Origin: Devosia yakushimensis | Lineage (GTDB): Bacteria; Pseudomonadota; Alphaproteobacteria; Rhizobiales; Devosiaceae | DNA length: 64,000 nucleotides | Direction of reading: 5' to 3' | NCBI RefSeq assembly: GCF_030159855.1 | Contig: NZ_BSNG01000001.1 | Span: forward strand, 2,232,001-2,296,000 | In this document: positions 44,645-51,943 of the stretch, in pieces | How the letters are laid out: every line of letters begins with the position of its first letter | How positions within the stretch are numbered: the stretch's first letter is position 1 | Position numbers and translations under genes: made by a program | Notes under the pieces: model-generated | Told to the model about the DNA's origin: nothing | Seen by the model: the letters and a program-made list of their open reading frames with translations, nothing else | Database searches by the model: none

Positions 44645-45207
44645 AACCGCACCCGCTTGTGCCCGGCCACCAGCCGGTCAAACCCGGACGGCACCACGGC
44701 CCCCGACCCCGCCACGATCACCGCGTCGCGATGCTCGAACCAGTATCCGACCAGCACCAACAGCGCCTGGCGGATATCGGCCGGTACATCCTCCGGCTCC
44801 GTCCCGAATCCGGCGACATAATCGATCTCAATCCCTTGCCGCTCGCGCAGCAGCGGCATGCCCGCCACCGAGCGCGGCAGAAGCAGCCGGTCCGGCTCGC
44901 CCAAAAACTGCGCCAACGGAATGGCATGCAGCGCCCCCGCCTCATCCACCGCATTGATTTCAGTCACCGAGATAAACGGGCTCACCGGCAGCTTGATCAC
45001 CCGGCTCTCCGGCCAGGCATCGAGCACCACGCGCCAGCTCTGCGCCAGCAGCGCCCGGCCCGTCACCCCCTCCACATGCAACCGCGCCGCCCCGATCAGC
45101 GTCGCGATCAGGCCATCTTCGGCAGTGTCATCCACCTTGAGAAACGCCTTGGCCTCACCAAGCGAAATCGGCTCCTGCGCGGGCCCCGCGAGAAGATAGG
45201 AAATCAT
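44641..45207 (-). CDS. GTA head-tail connector g6
   Basis: A 188-residue connector protein (phage gp6-like), g6 of RcGTA. EPISLGEAKAFLKVDDTAEDGLIATLIGAARLHVEGVTGRAL is the family opening block and IEIDYVAGFG the central one. The ATG at 45207 is used; the open frame further upstream runs into the repeat and is not coding. It overlaps g7 by 4 nt. A palindromic repeat separates it from the capsid gene. Confidence 0.92.
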   Translation of the reverse strand: MISYLLAGPAQEPISLGEAKAFLKVDDTAEDGLIATLIGAARLHVEGVTGRALLAQSWRVVLDAWPESRVIKLPVSPFISVTEINAVDEAGALHAIPLAQFLGEPDRLLLPRSVAGMPLLRERQGIEIDYVAGFGTEPEDVPADIRQALLVLVGYWFEHRDAVIVAGSGAVVPSGFDRLVAGHKRVRL

Positions 45208-45236
45208 GTTTTTTGCCTTTTTGTTTGGAGTGAGGG

Positions 45237-45352
45237 TCCCCCCTCCTAGCCTCCCCCTGACAGGGGGAGGGACAGATCGCGTTTGAGGCACGCTCCCGCT
45301 TCAGCCACCAGGCAGTTCCTCCCCCTGTCAGGGGGAGGTTAGGAGGGGGTAC
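45237..45352. repeat. long palindromic repeat between GTA genes g5 and g6
   Basis: CCCCCTCCTAGCCTCCCCC at about 45238 continues through TGACAGGGGGAGG and is mirrored at 45318-45352 by CCTCCCCCTGTCAGGGGG then AGGTTAGGAGGGGG. The arms are about 34 bp with few mismatches, and each arm folds by itself as CCTCCCCCTGACAGGGGGAGG. Confidence 0.8.
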
Positions 45353-45366
45353 TGCGATGTCCGGCC

Positions 45367-46587
45367 CTAGCTCGCCGCAAATTTGAGCAGCTTGATCGCA
45401 TCAAAATCCGCAATCCCGCCACCCACACGCTTCGTCGTATAAAACAGCACATAGGGCTTGCTGCTGAACGGATCGCGCAGCACGCTCACCCCCTGGCGAT
45501 CCACGATCAGATATCCGCGCCGGAAGTCGCCAAACGCCACCGACAGCGAGTTGGCCGCCATGTTCGGCATGTCCTCGGCCTCGACCAGATCGAACCCCAT
45601 GAACCGCGCTTTGCCATCGGCACTGGCCGCCGGCTGCCAGAGATAATTGCCGTCGGCATCCTTGAGCTTGCGCAGCGCGCCCTGGACCTTGCGGTTCATC
45701 ACCCAGCTGGCATTCTGGCGGTAGCCGGCCTTGAGCGCATAGACCAGGTCGATCAGAACGTCGCTAGCATTGTTGGCTGGCAGAGCGCCGGCCGCCCCCG
45801 TCGCCACATAGCCGAGATTGCCCCAGCTCCAGCTGCTTTCCGCCACAGTGGTCGCCGTCAAAAACCCCTTGGGCTTGTTGACGCCATCGCCATTCACGAA
45901 AGCCGTGGTCTCCTGCGCCGCAAAGGCTGCATTCACCTCCTCGGCAATCCATTGGCCGACATCCACCGCCGCATCGTCGAGAAAGGCCGAAGTCGCCGCC
46001 GGCATGGCGTAGAGTTCCATGGTCGGATAGCTCAGTTCCGCAAGTGTCTGCGAGTTCGTCACCGGCCGCGCCGCCGTTTCACCCACCCAGCCCACGGCCG
46101 GGCCGGTCACCGAAATCGGCCGTTTATAAACAGCGCTCGACACCTGCCGGATACCGGCAATGGCGCGGATCGGCGACACCGCCGTCATCAGCCGCGCAAT
46201 TTCGGTTTCCGTCTCGGCGGGCACCACATAGCCGCCATCGGCATTGACGCCGATCGACAGCGCCTTTTCCTCGCCGCGTTTCACATAGGAGGCGAAGGCG
46301 TCCTTATATTCGCCCTCGGCCACAGCCGCCTTGCCATCGAGCAGCGGGCGGGCGCGGTCGATCAGCGCGCGATCCATCGCCGCCTTCTGGCCATCGAGCA
46401 CAGCGTTGAGCCGGTCGAGCTTGCCTTCCAGCAAGCCATCGGCCGAGCCGCGTTTTTCGAGCTCTCCCAGGCGCTGGTTGTTGGTCGCCTTGAATTCCTC
46501 GAAGGCATGAGAGAATTCGGCGAAAAGAGCGCTGATATCGCTCCCCGCGCCGGCCTTGGTTTCAAGGCCGTCGGTCATATTGGTCAT
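45367..46587 (-). CDS. GTA major capsid protein g5 (HK97 fold)
   Basis: A 406-residue HK97-type major capsid protein. Residues 1-110 are a charged, coiled-coil scaffold-like segment (FAEFSHAFEEFKATNNQRLGELEKRG) expected to be removed by the g4 protease. The shell core follows with GGYVVPAETETEI, YAMPAATSAFLDDAAVDVGQWIAEEVNAAFAAQE, FVNGDG and FGDFRRGYLIVDRQG. AAGGAC precedes the ATG at 46587. It lies 10 nt downstream of the prohead protease gene. Confidence 0.95.
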   Translation of the reverse strand: MTNMTDGLETKAGAGSDISALFAEFSHAFEEFKATNNQRLGELEKRGSADGLLEGKLDRLNAVLDGQKAAMDRALIDRARPLLDGKAAVAEGEYKDAFASYVKRGEEKALSIGVNADGGYVVPAETETEIARLMTAVSPIRAIAGIRQVSSAVYKRPISVTGPAVGWVGETAARPVTNSQTLAELSYPTMELYAMPAATSAFLDDAAVDVGQWIAEEVNAAFAAQETTAFVNGDGVNKPKGFLTATTVAESSWSWGNLGYVATGAAGALPANNASDVLIDLVYALKAGYRQNASWVMNRKVQGALRKLKDADGNYLWQPAASADGKARFMGFDLVEAEDMPNMAANSLSVAFGDFRRGYLIVDRQGVSVLRDPFSSKPYVLFYTTKRVGGGIADFDAIKLLKFAAS

Positions 46588-46597
46588 GGAAATGTCC

Positions 46598-47083
46598 TTA
46601 TCGGTTGCGGATGGTTTGCGTCGCCGCGACGATCGCGGCGGTAGCCGAAAGTCCGGAGGCGCCGGCAATGCGGGCGTCCTCCATCATCGGAAAGGTCACG
46701 ATGGAGATCTCGAACAGGTCGATCTCATGCAGGCGCCGGTGTCCCGTTCCCGGTTCGCGCGTCGCCTTGACGGTGCGAAAGCCGATGGAGAGCCCATCCA
46801 GCGCCCGGTTCTCGATCAGGCGCTTCAATGCGTCGGCGCGTTCGACGCCGGGCACCAGCCGCCCGGCCACGAGCAGCCCGTGGCTATTCTCGCCAATGGC
46901 CTCCCAGATGCCGACGGGTTCCTTGGGGTCATGCTGGAACAACAGCCTGATGCGCTCGCCCCGCTTGCGCAGCGAGGCCGCGAAGGCCCCCGGCATGACG
47001 ATGTCGCCTCCGGCATCGACCCGGTTGAACACGCTGGCATAGCCAGAAAACCGGCCATCGGCATCGATGGCTATCGGCCCCAT
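46598..47083 (-). CDS. GTA prohead protease g4 (HK97 family)
   Basis: A 161-residue serine protease that matures the capsid, g4. It opens MGPIAIDADGRFSGYASVFNRVDAGGDIVMPGAF, the family start. The catalytic region includes RIRLLFQHDPKEPVG with the His and LSIGFR with the nucleophile Ser. Its start overlaps the stop of the upstream 41-codon gene (TGATG). The 10-nt gap to the capsid gene keeps the usual protease-capsid order. Confidence 0.93.
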   Translation of the reverse strand: MGPIAIDADGRFSGYASVFNRVDAGGDIVMPGAFAASLRKRGERIRLLFQHDPKEPVGIWEAIGENSHGLLVAGRLVPGVERADALKRLIENRALDGLSIGFRTVKATREPGTGHRRLHEIDLFEISIVTFPMMEDARIAGASGLSATAAIVAATQTIRNR

Positions 47084-47208
47084 CAGCGCTTACCCGGCCG
47101 CGACGCCGGTTTCTGTCCCGCCTTGGCGCTGGTCAGCGTGCCCGCCAGGTTCCAGGCAAATTGCCGGAACGTCTGCTGCGCCTGCGCGCGATCCTGCTTA
47201 TTGGCCAT
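47083..47208 (-). CDS. small 41-residue protein between GTA g3.5 and g4
   Basis: A 41-residue basic protein, MANKQDRAQAQQTFRQFAWN continuing to the end SRPGKR. It has a good ribosome site (AAGGGAG, 9 nt before the ATG), overlaps the g4 start in a TGATG junction, and begins 5 nt after the g3.5 stop. That packing is how the other GTA genes are arranged, which supports coding. It has no recognisable family and may be missed by annotation because of its length. A role in head assembly is a guess from position. Confidence 0.55.
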   Translation of the reverse strand: MANKQDRAQAQQTFRQFAWNLAGTLTSAKAGQKPASRPGKR

Positions 47209-47212
47209 GGCG

Positions 47213-47401
47213 CTAGTCTCCCTTCTTGAACAATCGATTCAGGTTGGCGATCTCGTGCACGAAGTCGTTGAAGTGCTGATTGGCCTTGGCCAATTCGCGC
47301 AGACACCACACCAGCATCGCCGTCGAACTGCTCGCCCACAAAAACAGCGCCAGATGCGCCAGATCGCCCCGCTCAACGACGGTTTTGGTCAGCTCGTCCA
47401 T
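47213..47401 (-). CDS. GTA small membrane protein g3.5
   Basis: A 62-residue protein with one clear membrane helix (LAHLALFLWASSSTAMLVWCL, about 14-34) and a helical charged tail. It sits between portal and protease, the place of g3.5 in RcGTA-type clusters. In this window the DUF4160/DUF2442 pair separates it from the portal gene, so it has lost its usual direct contact with g3. Confidence 0.8.
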   Translation of the reverse strand: MDELTKTVVERGDLAHLALFLWASSSTAMLVWCLRELAKANQHFNDFVHEIANLNRLFKKGD

Positions 47402-47423
47402 TTTCTGATCCTTCGTCCAACTT

Positions 47424-47439
47424 TTCTGACACTTCAGAA
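47424..47439. promoter_or_regulatory. palindrome upstream of the DUF4160/DUF2442 pair
   Basis: TTCTGA-CACT-TCAGAA is a perfect inverted repeat with 6-bp arms, 39 nt upstream of the DUF4160 start. It could be an operator for the pair. Confidence 0.35.
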
Positions 47440-47478
47440 TGGCTTTCTGTTTCAGTGCTGTGATTGCAGAGGTTGCAG

Positions 47479-47715
47479 ATGCCCACGATCCTTCGCCTCG
47501 ACGGCTACCGGTTCTTTTTCTTCAGCAACGAGAATGACGAGCCGCCGCATATCCACGTTGAATTCGGCGACAAACTCGCCAAGTATTGGCTTGAGCCGGT
47601 AGAACTGGCATCATCCCAACGGGTGCGCTCCCATGAGCTGGGCTCTGTCCGGCGACTGGTGGTCGAGCACCGAACCGAATTTCTGAAAGCATGGCATGAG
47701 CACTTTGACGCTTGA
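47479..47715 (+). CDS. DUF4160 protein inserted antisense in the GTA cluster
   Basis: A 78-residue DUF4160 protein. It opens MPTILRLDGYRFFFFSNEND, followed by EPPHIHVEFGDKLAKYWLEPVELA, the full family signature. The ATG at 47479 has AGAGG close upstream; an earlier TTG in the frame is not used. Its stop lies inside the next gene (20-nt overlap). DUF4160 genes are very often paired with DUF2442 genes and have been proposed as toxin-antitoxin-like modules, but no activity is established to my knowledge. Direction is opposite to all GTA genes around it. Confidence 0.85.
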   Translation: MPTILRLDGYRFFFFSNENDEPPHIHVEFGDKLAKYWLEPVELASSQRVRSHELGSVRRLVVEHRTEFLKAWHEHFDA

Positions 47716-47956
47716 GACAGAACCGCTGGCCGTTGACGTCATTGTCACCGCCACGGTCCTGCGCGTCATTCTTGATGACGGTCGCGAGCTGTTGGTGCCG
47801 CTCGAGTGGTTCCCCCGCCTGCGTGACGCTTCAGACGCTGACCGCGCCAAATGGCGCCTTATAGGCCGTGGCGAAGGCATCCATTGGCCGACCCTCGACG
47901 AAGATATCTCCGTCCGCGGCCTCCTGGCTGGCCATCGCCAACCCCGTGCCGCCTAA
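47696..47956 (+). CDS. DUF2442 protein, partner of DUF4160
   Basis: An 86-residue DUF2442 protein. VTATVLRVILDDGRELLVPLEWFPRL and the C-terminal IHWPTLDEDISVRGLLAGH are the family hallmarks. The ATG lies 20 nt before the DUF4160 stop, so both are co-translated. Its TAA stop (47954-47956) interlocks with the TAG stop of the convergent portal gene (47953-47955), which means the insertion left no spare DNA at this end. Confidence 0.87.
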   Translation: MSTLTLETEPLAVDVIVTATVLRVILDDGRELLVPLEWFPRLRDASDADRAKWRLIGRGEGIHWPTLDEDISVRGLLAGHRQPRAA

Positions 47957-49107
47957 AGCCCCACCATCGCCCGCTTCTCCGCGTCGCTCAGGAACGCCGC
48001 ATTACCCACGCGTTCCCACAGTGCCGCGCGATCCTCCGCCAGGGCTTCCACCCCGTCGAAATCGGGCATGACAATCGCCCCGCCAAAGGCCGGCGAGAGC
48101 CAATTGCTCAGCTCCTCCGCCACCCGCACCACCAGCGGCACCAGGGTTTGCCGCCACAGCGCGCGGTTGGCCTCGGCCAGGTTGGCATAGGTATTGTCGC
48201 CCGGAATGCCCAGCAGCATAGGCGGCACGCCGAAGGCCAGTGCGATATCGCGCGCCGCGGCATGCTTGGCCTCGATGAAATCCATGTCGCGCGGCGTCAG
48301 GGCTATGGTTTTCCAGTCGAGCCCGCCTTCGAGCACCATGGGCCGCCCGGCATTGGCCGCCCCGGCAAAGCCCTGTTCCAGCTCGCTCTTGAGCCGTTCG
48401 AACTGATCTTCCGTCAAATTCCCGCCGCCCGCCGAATAGACCAGCGCACCGGATGGCCTCGCCGCATTGTCGAGCAGCGCCTTGTTCCATTGGCCAGCGG
48501 CATTATGAATATCGAGGCTGGTCTGGGCGGCCTCCAGCGGCGCCATGCCATAATGGTCATCCATGGGGTGAAACAGCGCCATATGCAGCACGGAGGGCAC
48601 GGGCGCAGTGTCCTGGTGCAGCCGCATGCTTCGCCCGCCGGCCGTATAATCGTAGGCCACGGGCCAGCCATCGCCCCCCGCCACCACTTTCATCCGGTCC
48701 GGCCGCAGGCAGAAGAGCCCCCGCACCTGCCCATCGACGATCCCCGCCTGCAGATAGGCATTGCCCGCCGTCTGCAGATAGGCATAGACCGCCTCGAGCA
48801 TTTCCCCGCCCGATTGGCGCCCATTGGGGCGCTTGAGCAATTCGGCCAGCGGATGCTCATCGAGTTTCTTGCCATCCTCGCTCACCACCAGAGGCACCCG
48901 ATTGGCCGCCTCGGCAATCAGCCGCACACAGCGATAGACCACCGGGTTTTTCGCAAAACCCTGGTTGACCAGGCTCGCAAAGCCCCGCTGGCTCCAATTG
49001 GCAGGCCCCAGCGCGCTGAGGCTGAGCAAAGTATGCCCGGCAAAATTCTTGGCTTCGGCAGGCGCATTCGCTCCGCCACCCATCAGGCGGCTGATCCAGT
49101 TCGGCAT
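47953..49107 (-). CDS. GTA portal protein g3 (HK97 family)
   Basis: A 384-residue phage portal protein, close to the 396 of RcGTA g3. The core NPVVYRCVRLIAEAANRVPLVV and YLQTAGNAYLQAG are standard, as is GMAPLEAAQTSLDIHNAAGQWNKALLDNAARPSGAL. The ATG at 49107 has AAGGA 7 nt upstream; the longer open frame is not used. It lies 32 nt after the terminase stop. Normally g3.5 follows directly, but here an inverted gene pair intervenes. Confidence 0.94.
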   Translation of the reverse strand: MPNWISRLMGGGANAPAEAKNFAGHTLLSLSALGPANWSQRGFASLVNQGFAKNPVVYRCVRLIAEAANRVPLVVSEDGKKLDEHPLAELLKRPNGRQSGGEMLEAVYAYLQTAGNAYLQAGIVDGQVRGLFCLRPDRMKVVAGGDGWPVAYDYTAGGRSMRLHQDTAPVPSVLHMALFHPMDDHYGMAPLEAAQTSLDIHNAAGQWNKALLDNAARPSGALVYSAGGGNLTEDQFERLKSELEQGFAGAANAGRPMVLEGGLDWKTIALTPRDMDFIEAKHAAARDIALAFGVPPMLLGIPGDNTYANLAEANRALWRQTLVPLVVRVAEELSNWLSPAFGGAIVMPDFDGVEALAEDRAALWERVGNAAFLSDAEKRAMVGL

Positions 49108-49139
49108 GTTTTTGGTCCTTGTTCCGGGCTGGTCGGGGC

Positions 49140-50396
49140 TTAAATCCCCCGCACCCGCGGCCGCGTTTCTTCCAGCAGCAATTCGGTCACCGCCCACACA
49201 AGCGCATCCACCCGGTCCGGCGAATGGCCATCACTTTTGCCATCCGGGCCGAAGCTGCACATTTCGTCTTCCAGCGCCGTCAGCCCCGCCACATGCCGCA
49301 CCAGCCCGCGGCCATAAAGCGCCGCCACCGGCTCGGCCCGCAGCCACTTGCCCCGATTGGCCCGCACCGCGCGCACCGGCACTTTGCCATCGATCTGCTC
49401 GATCACCGACTGGACTAGGTCCCCGCCCTGATTGACCTCGACCACGATGGTATCGGCCCCATGGGCATGAAACGCCGCCACCGCCCGCCGCGCCCAGGCC
49501 AGGGGCGCCGCCGGCTTGACCGTGCAATCCTCCAGCACCACCGCACCCTCGCCCACCCGGCCGGCCACGATAATCCCGCAGGCATCCGATTTCGCCGTGC
49601 CCGTCACCGGCGGATCGACCGCCACCACCACCCGCCCGGGTACCACCCCGCTCACCGGCGCAAACATGGCGCGTTGCCACAGCGCGTCGGGCCGATCCTC
49701 GATCAACTCGCCCTCCAGCTCCTGCCGCCCCAGCACCGAGCCGCGATAGCGCCCGACAATGGCGTCGAGAAACTGCGGCGCCAGATGCGCCTTGTTTTCC
49801 GCCGTCGCCATGCGCGTCACCACCGTATGGGCGTCATCGAGCAGGCGTTTCAGCAATCGCGTCGGCCTGGGCGTGGTCGTTGCCAATTGCTGCGGCCGCT
49901 CGCCCAGACGCAGACCGAATTGCAGCATGTCCCAGGCCTCTTCCGCCCGTGGCCATTTGCCTACCTCGTCACACCATGCCGCGGCGAATTGCGGCCCCCG
50001 GAACCGGTCCGGGTCGGACGCAGAGAGAATGGTTGCCTCAATGCCGTTCGGCCAGATCAGCCGCTGCCCCTTGAGCACCGGCCGGTCTTCGTCGGGATGC
50101 ACATTGAGGATGCCGCTCTCGCCCCGCACCATGATGGAGATGGCCTCGGTCATGGTTTCGCCCACCAGGGCAATCGGCCCGATCCGCCTTGCGGCCAGCC
50201 CGCGCACCCATTCGGCCCCGGCCCTCGTCTTGCCCGAGCCGCGCCCGCCCAGCAGCAGCCAGGTGGTCCAGTCGCCCTGCGGCGGGCGCTGCTTGTCCAG
50301 CGCCCAACGGTCCCAATCGTAATAGTGTTCGGCCACCTCATCGTCCGACTTGGCGGCGACTTCGGCCAGCGTCTCAGCGGTTCTTGAACTGGTCAA
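49140..50396 (-). CDS. GTA terminase large subunit g2
   Basis: A 418-residue large terminase with an N-terminal packaging ATPase (Walker A GGRGSGKT at 50-57; Walker B-like AAAWCDEVGKW) and a C-terminal RNase H-like nuclease (VVAVDPPVTG, DTIVVEVNQGGDL). The family opening YDWDRWALDKQRPPQGDWTTWLLLGGRG matches RcGTA g2. No ATG is available near the N-terminus: the best start is a TTG at 50396 inside the end of g1 (23-nt overlap), with a GTG 20 codons later as alternative. Confidence 0.92.
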   Translation of the reverse strand: MTSSRTAETLAEVAAKSDDEVAEHYYDWDRWALDKQRPPQGDWTTWLLLGGRGSGKTRAGAEWVRGLAARRIGPIALVGETMTEAISIMVRGESGILNVHPDEDRPVLKGQRLIWPNGIEATILSASDPDRFRGPQFAAAWCDEVGKWPRAEEAWDMLQFGLRLGERPQQLATTTPRPTRLLKRLLDDAHTVVTRMATAENKAHLAPQFLDAIVGRYRGSVLGRQELEGELIEDRPDALWQRAMFAPVSGVVPGRVVVAVDPPVTGTAKSDACGIIVAGRVGEGAVVLEDCTVKPAAPLAWARRAVAAFHAHGADTIVVEVNQGGDLVQSVIEQIDGKVPVRAVRANRGKWLRAEPVAALYGRGLVRHVAGLTALEDEMCSFGPDGKSDGHSPDRVDALVWAVTELLLEETRPRVRGI

Positions 50397-50784
50397 TGCG
50401 CTTGGCCAATTTGTCGCGCAGGTCGGTCATGTCCTTCTTGGTCGCCGGCTCGACATTGCGCTGCGCCGCGCCCAGCTCGATCAGCTTGTCGAGTGTCTTG
50501 ACCGATGTGCTGAGCACATTGGCCTGTTTTTCGATCGGTTCGTTCACCGCCATCTCCAGTCGCCGTATCTGCTTGTCCAAAACCTTCAGCATCCGCGCCA
50601 CCAGCCCGTCCTGCCGCGCTACCCGGGCGCTGGCACTGAGCCAACCCTCGACCTGCCGCCGATAGCGCAATTGCGCCGGCGTGATGCCGTAGCGCTTGCA
50701 GATCGTGGCCGGCACAAACCGGCGCGCTTCATATTCCTCACGGATGGCGGCCCAGTTCGGCGCCGCGCCTTCATCGTCAGCCAT
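50374..50784 (-). CDS. GTA small terminase-like protein g1
   Basis: A 136-residue protein in the g1 position, first gene of the cluster. The N-terminus has a helix-turn-helix-like segment (WAAIREEYEARRFVPATICKRYGITPAQLRYRRQVEGW), as small terminases use to bind DNA. The rest is helical (LDKQIRRLEMAVNEPIEKQANVLSTSVKTLDKLIELG). RcGTA packages host DNA without sequence preference, and g1 homologues have diverged accordingly. The promoter-like repeat lies about 60-100 nt upstream. Confidence 0.9.
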   Translation of the reverse strand: MADDEGAAPNWAAIREEYEARRFVPATICKRYGITPAQLRYRRQVEGWLSASARVARQDGLVARMLKVLDKQIRRLEMAVNEPIEKQANVLSTSVKTLDKLIELGAAQRNVEPATKKDMTDLRDKLAKRIDQFKNR

Positions 50785-50823
50785 GGCGCCCGTGCCCCCG
50801 CTGGGCCGGCGTCACCGCCGTCA

Positions 50824-50889
50824 CCCACTTTTCCGACCATGCCTGAACTATAGCTGACCACCGTGACGCGAGGATAAGTTGGATAAGTC
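50824..50889 (-). promoter_or_regulatory. GTA promoter region with tandem octamer boxes (repeat copy A)
   Basis: On the minus strand two ACTTATCC boxes 9 bp apart (50872-50889) lie upstream of TATAGT (50852-50847), a 5/6 match to the -10 consensus. With a start near 50840 the boxes centre at about -40, and the leader to g1 is about 56 nt. No good -35 hexamer is present, so an activator binding the boxes is likely. The same 66-bp block recurs near 51608. Confidence 0.5.
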
Positions 50890-50991
50890 GGTCCGAATGG
50901 CCGCTGATAGTCGTTTGTCGCGCGCCGATTGGCCGGTATTGTCGCTTGCGGTCAACCCGGTTGTGGTTCGGCCGTTGAGGCGGATTTTGTC

Positions 50992-51567
50992 ATGGCAATA
51001 TTGTATTTGCTGGCCGCGCTGCTTTACTTGGCGGTGCTGGTTCTCTTCGGGCTCCTGCACGTCCGGGGCGGCTACAGCCCGATCCGGCACGCCGTCAGCG
51101 ACTATGGCGTCGGGCCGACCCGGTCGCTATTCGCGGCCTATGCGTCGGCGGGTATTGTCGCCGCGCTCCTTCTTGGGGCTGCCATATTGGCAGGCGGGCA
51201 ATTCCCGGTCCGCGGCGGCCTATACCTGTTGGCCATGGCCGCGTTCAGGCTCGGCGTGCTTGCCTTCCCGACCGATATCGAGGGCGAGCGGCTGACGCGC
51301 AACGGAAAGCTGCACTATGGCTTTGCCATTGCGAGCTTCGCGCTGACCTATATGGCCATCGACGTCCTGCACCCCATCGCCCTGCCCCTTGTCGCCGATT
51401 GGGCGCGCTGGGTGCTGAGCGGATTGCGCTGGGCCGTCACATTGTCGCTGGGTGGCGTCGTGATCTGTCTGATCCCGGCCCTGCGCCGGGTTTTTGGCTT
51501 GTTTGAACGGATCTACCTGCTGTCGACCGCGCTCTGGCTCGGGATACTGGCCTCGGCCATGGCGTGA
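50992..51567 (+). CDS. DUF998-type membrane protein
   Basis: A 191-residue protein with about six hydrophobic helices and the DUF998 outline: LYLAVLVLFGLLHVRGGYSPIRHAVSDYGVGPTRSLF at the start, then LGVLAFPTD and LHYGFAIASFALTYM. It has no known function. The ATG at 50992 begins the first helix; the ribosome site is weak. It is divergent from GTA g1 and is flanked by the two copies of the promoter-like repeat (50824 and 51608), suggesting it arrived by insertion or duplication at the head of the GTA operon. Confidence 0.75.
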   Translation: MAILYLLAALLYLAVLVLFGLLHVRGGYSPIRHAVSDYGVGPTRSLFAAYASAGIVAALLLGAAILAGGQFPVRGGLYLLAMAAFRLGVLAFPTDIEGERLTRNGKLHYGFAIASFALTYMAIDVLHPIALPLVADWARWVLSGLRWAVTLSLGGVVICLIPALRRVFGLFERIYLLSTALWLGILASAMA

Positions 51568-51943
51568 GGCAGCATGGCCGGCGCCCTGCCGGGCTGAGGC
51601 TTGGTTGCCCCACTTTTCCGACCATGCCTGAACTATAGCGGGCCAGCGTGACGCGGGATAAGTTGGATAGGTCAGCGCAAACCTGACCGGTCAAAAAGCG
51701 CTTGCTGCCGCCGCATTCGGGGCGTAAGAAACCGCCGTCGCGAAAAGCGACCGCTTTCCCATGATCCGCCAACGGCGTGAGTAAACAGGTGGACGAATTG
51801 TCGTCCAGGCGGTCAAGCACACGCCACCATGCCCATCCGGCATGGCGGCCAGCGTCTCCAAACAGAACCAATCCCGCCTGACCCGTCAGGCACAACCGCG
51901 AGCTGTCGGCGCCTCACGCCGCAGGCTTGCGCCGGAGCGTGCT
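51568..51943. other. intergenic region upstream of the TetA-like exporter
   Basis: This 376-bp gap holds repeat copy B and a small palindrome GGACGA-ATTG-TCGTCC (51791-51806), which may be an operator for the exporter. No gene and no TetR-type regulator is seen. Confidence 0.5.
51608..51673 (-). promoter_or_regulatory. second copy of the GTA promoter-like block (copy B)
   Basis: About 66 bp repeats copy A: the first 31 bases (CCCACTTTTCCGACCATGCC onward) are identical and the rest differs at few positions. It keeps TATAGT (51637-51632) and one ACTTATCC box; the second box reads ACCTATCC, and the spacing is one base shorter. If active, it would send a transcript antisense through the DUF998 gene into g1. 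Confidence 0.5.

Noticed and set aside
36361..50784. Interpretation as an ordinary prophage
   Set aside because: Gene set and order match RcGTA (g3.5, g10.1, DUF2460, DUF2163 and the large g15), with no integrase, repressor, replication genes or attachment repeats seen.
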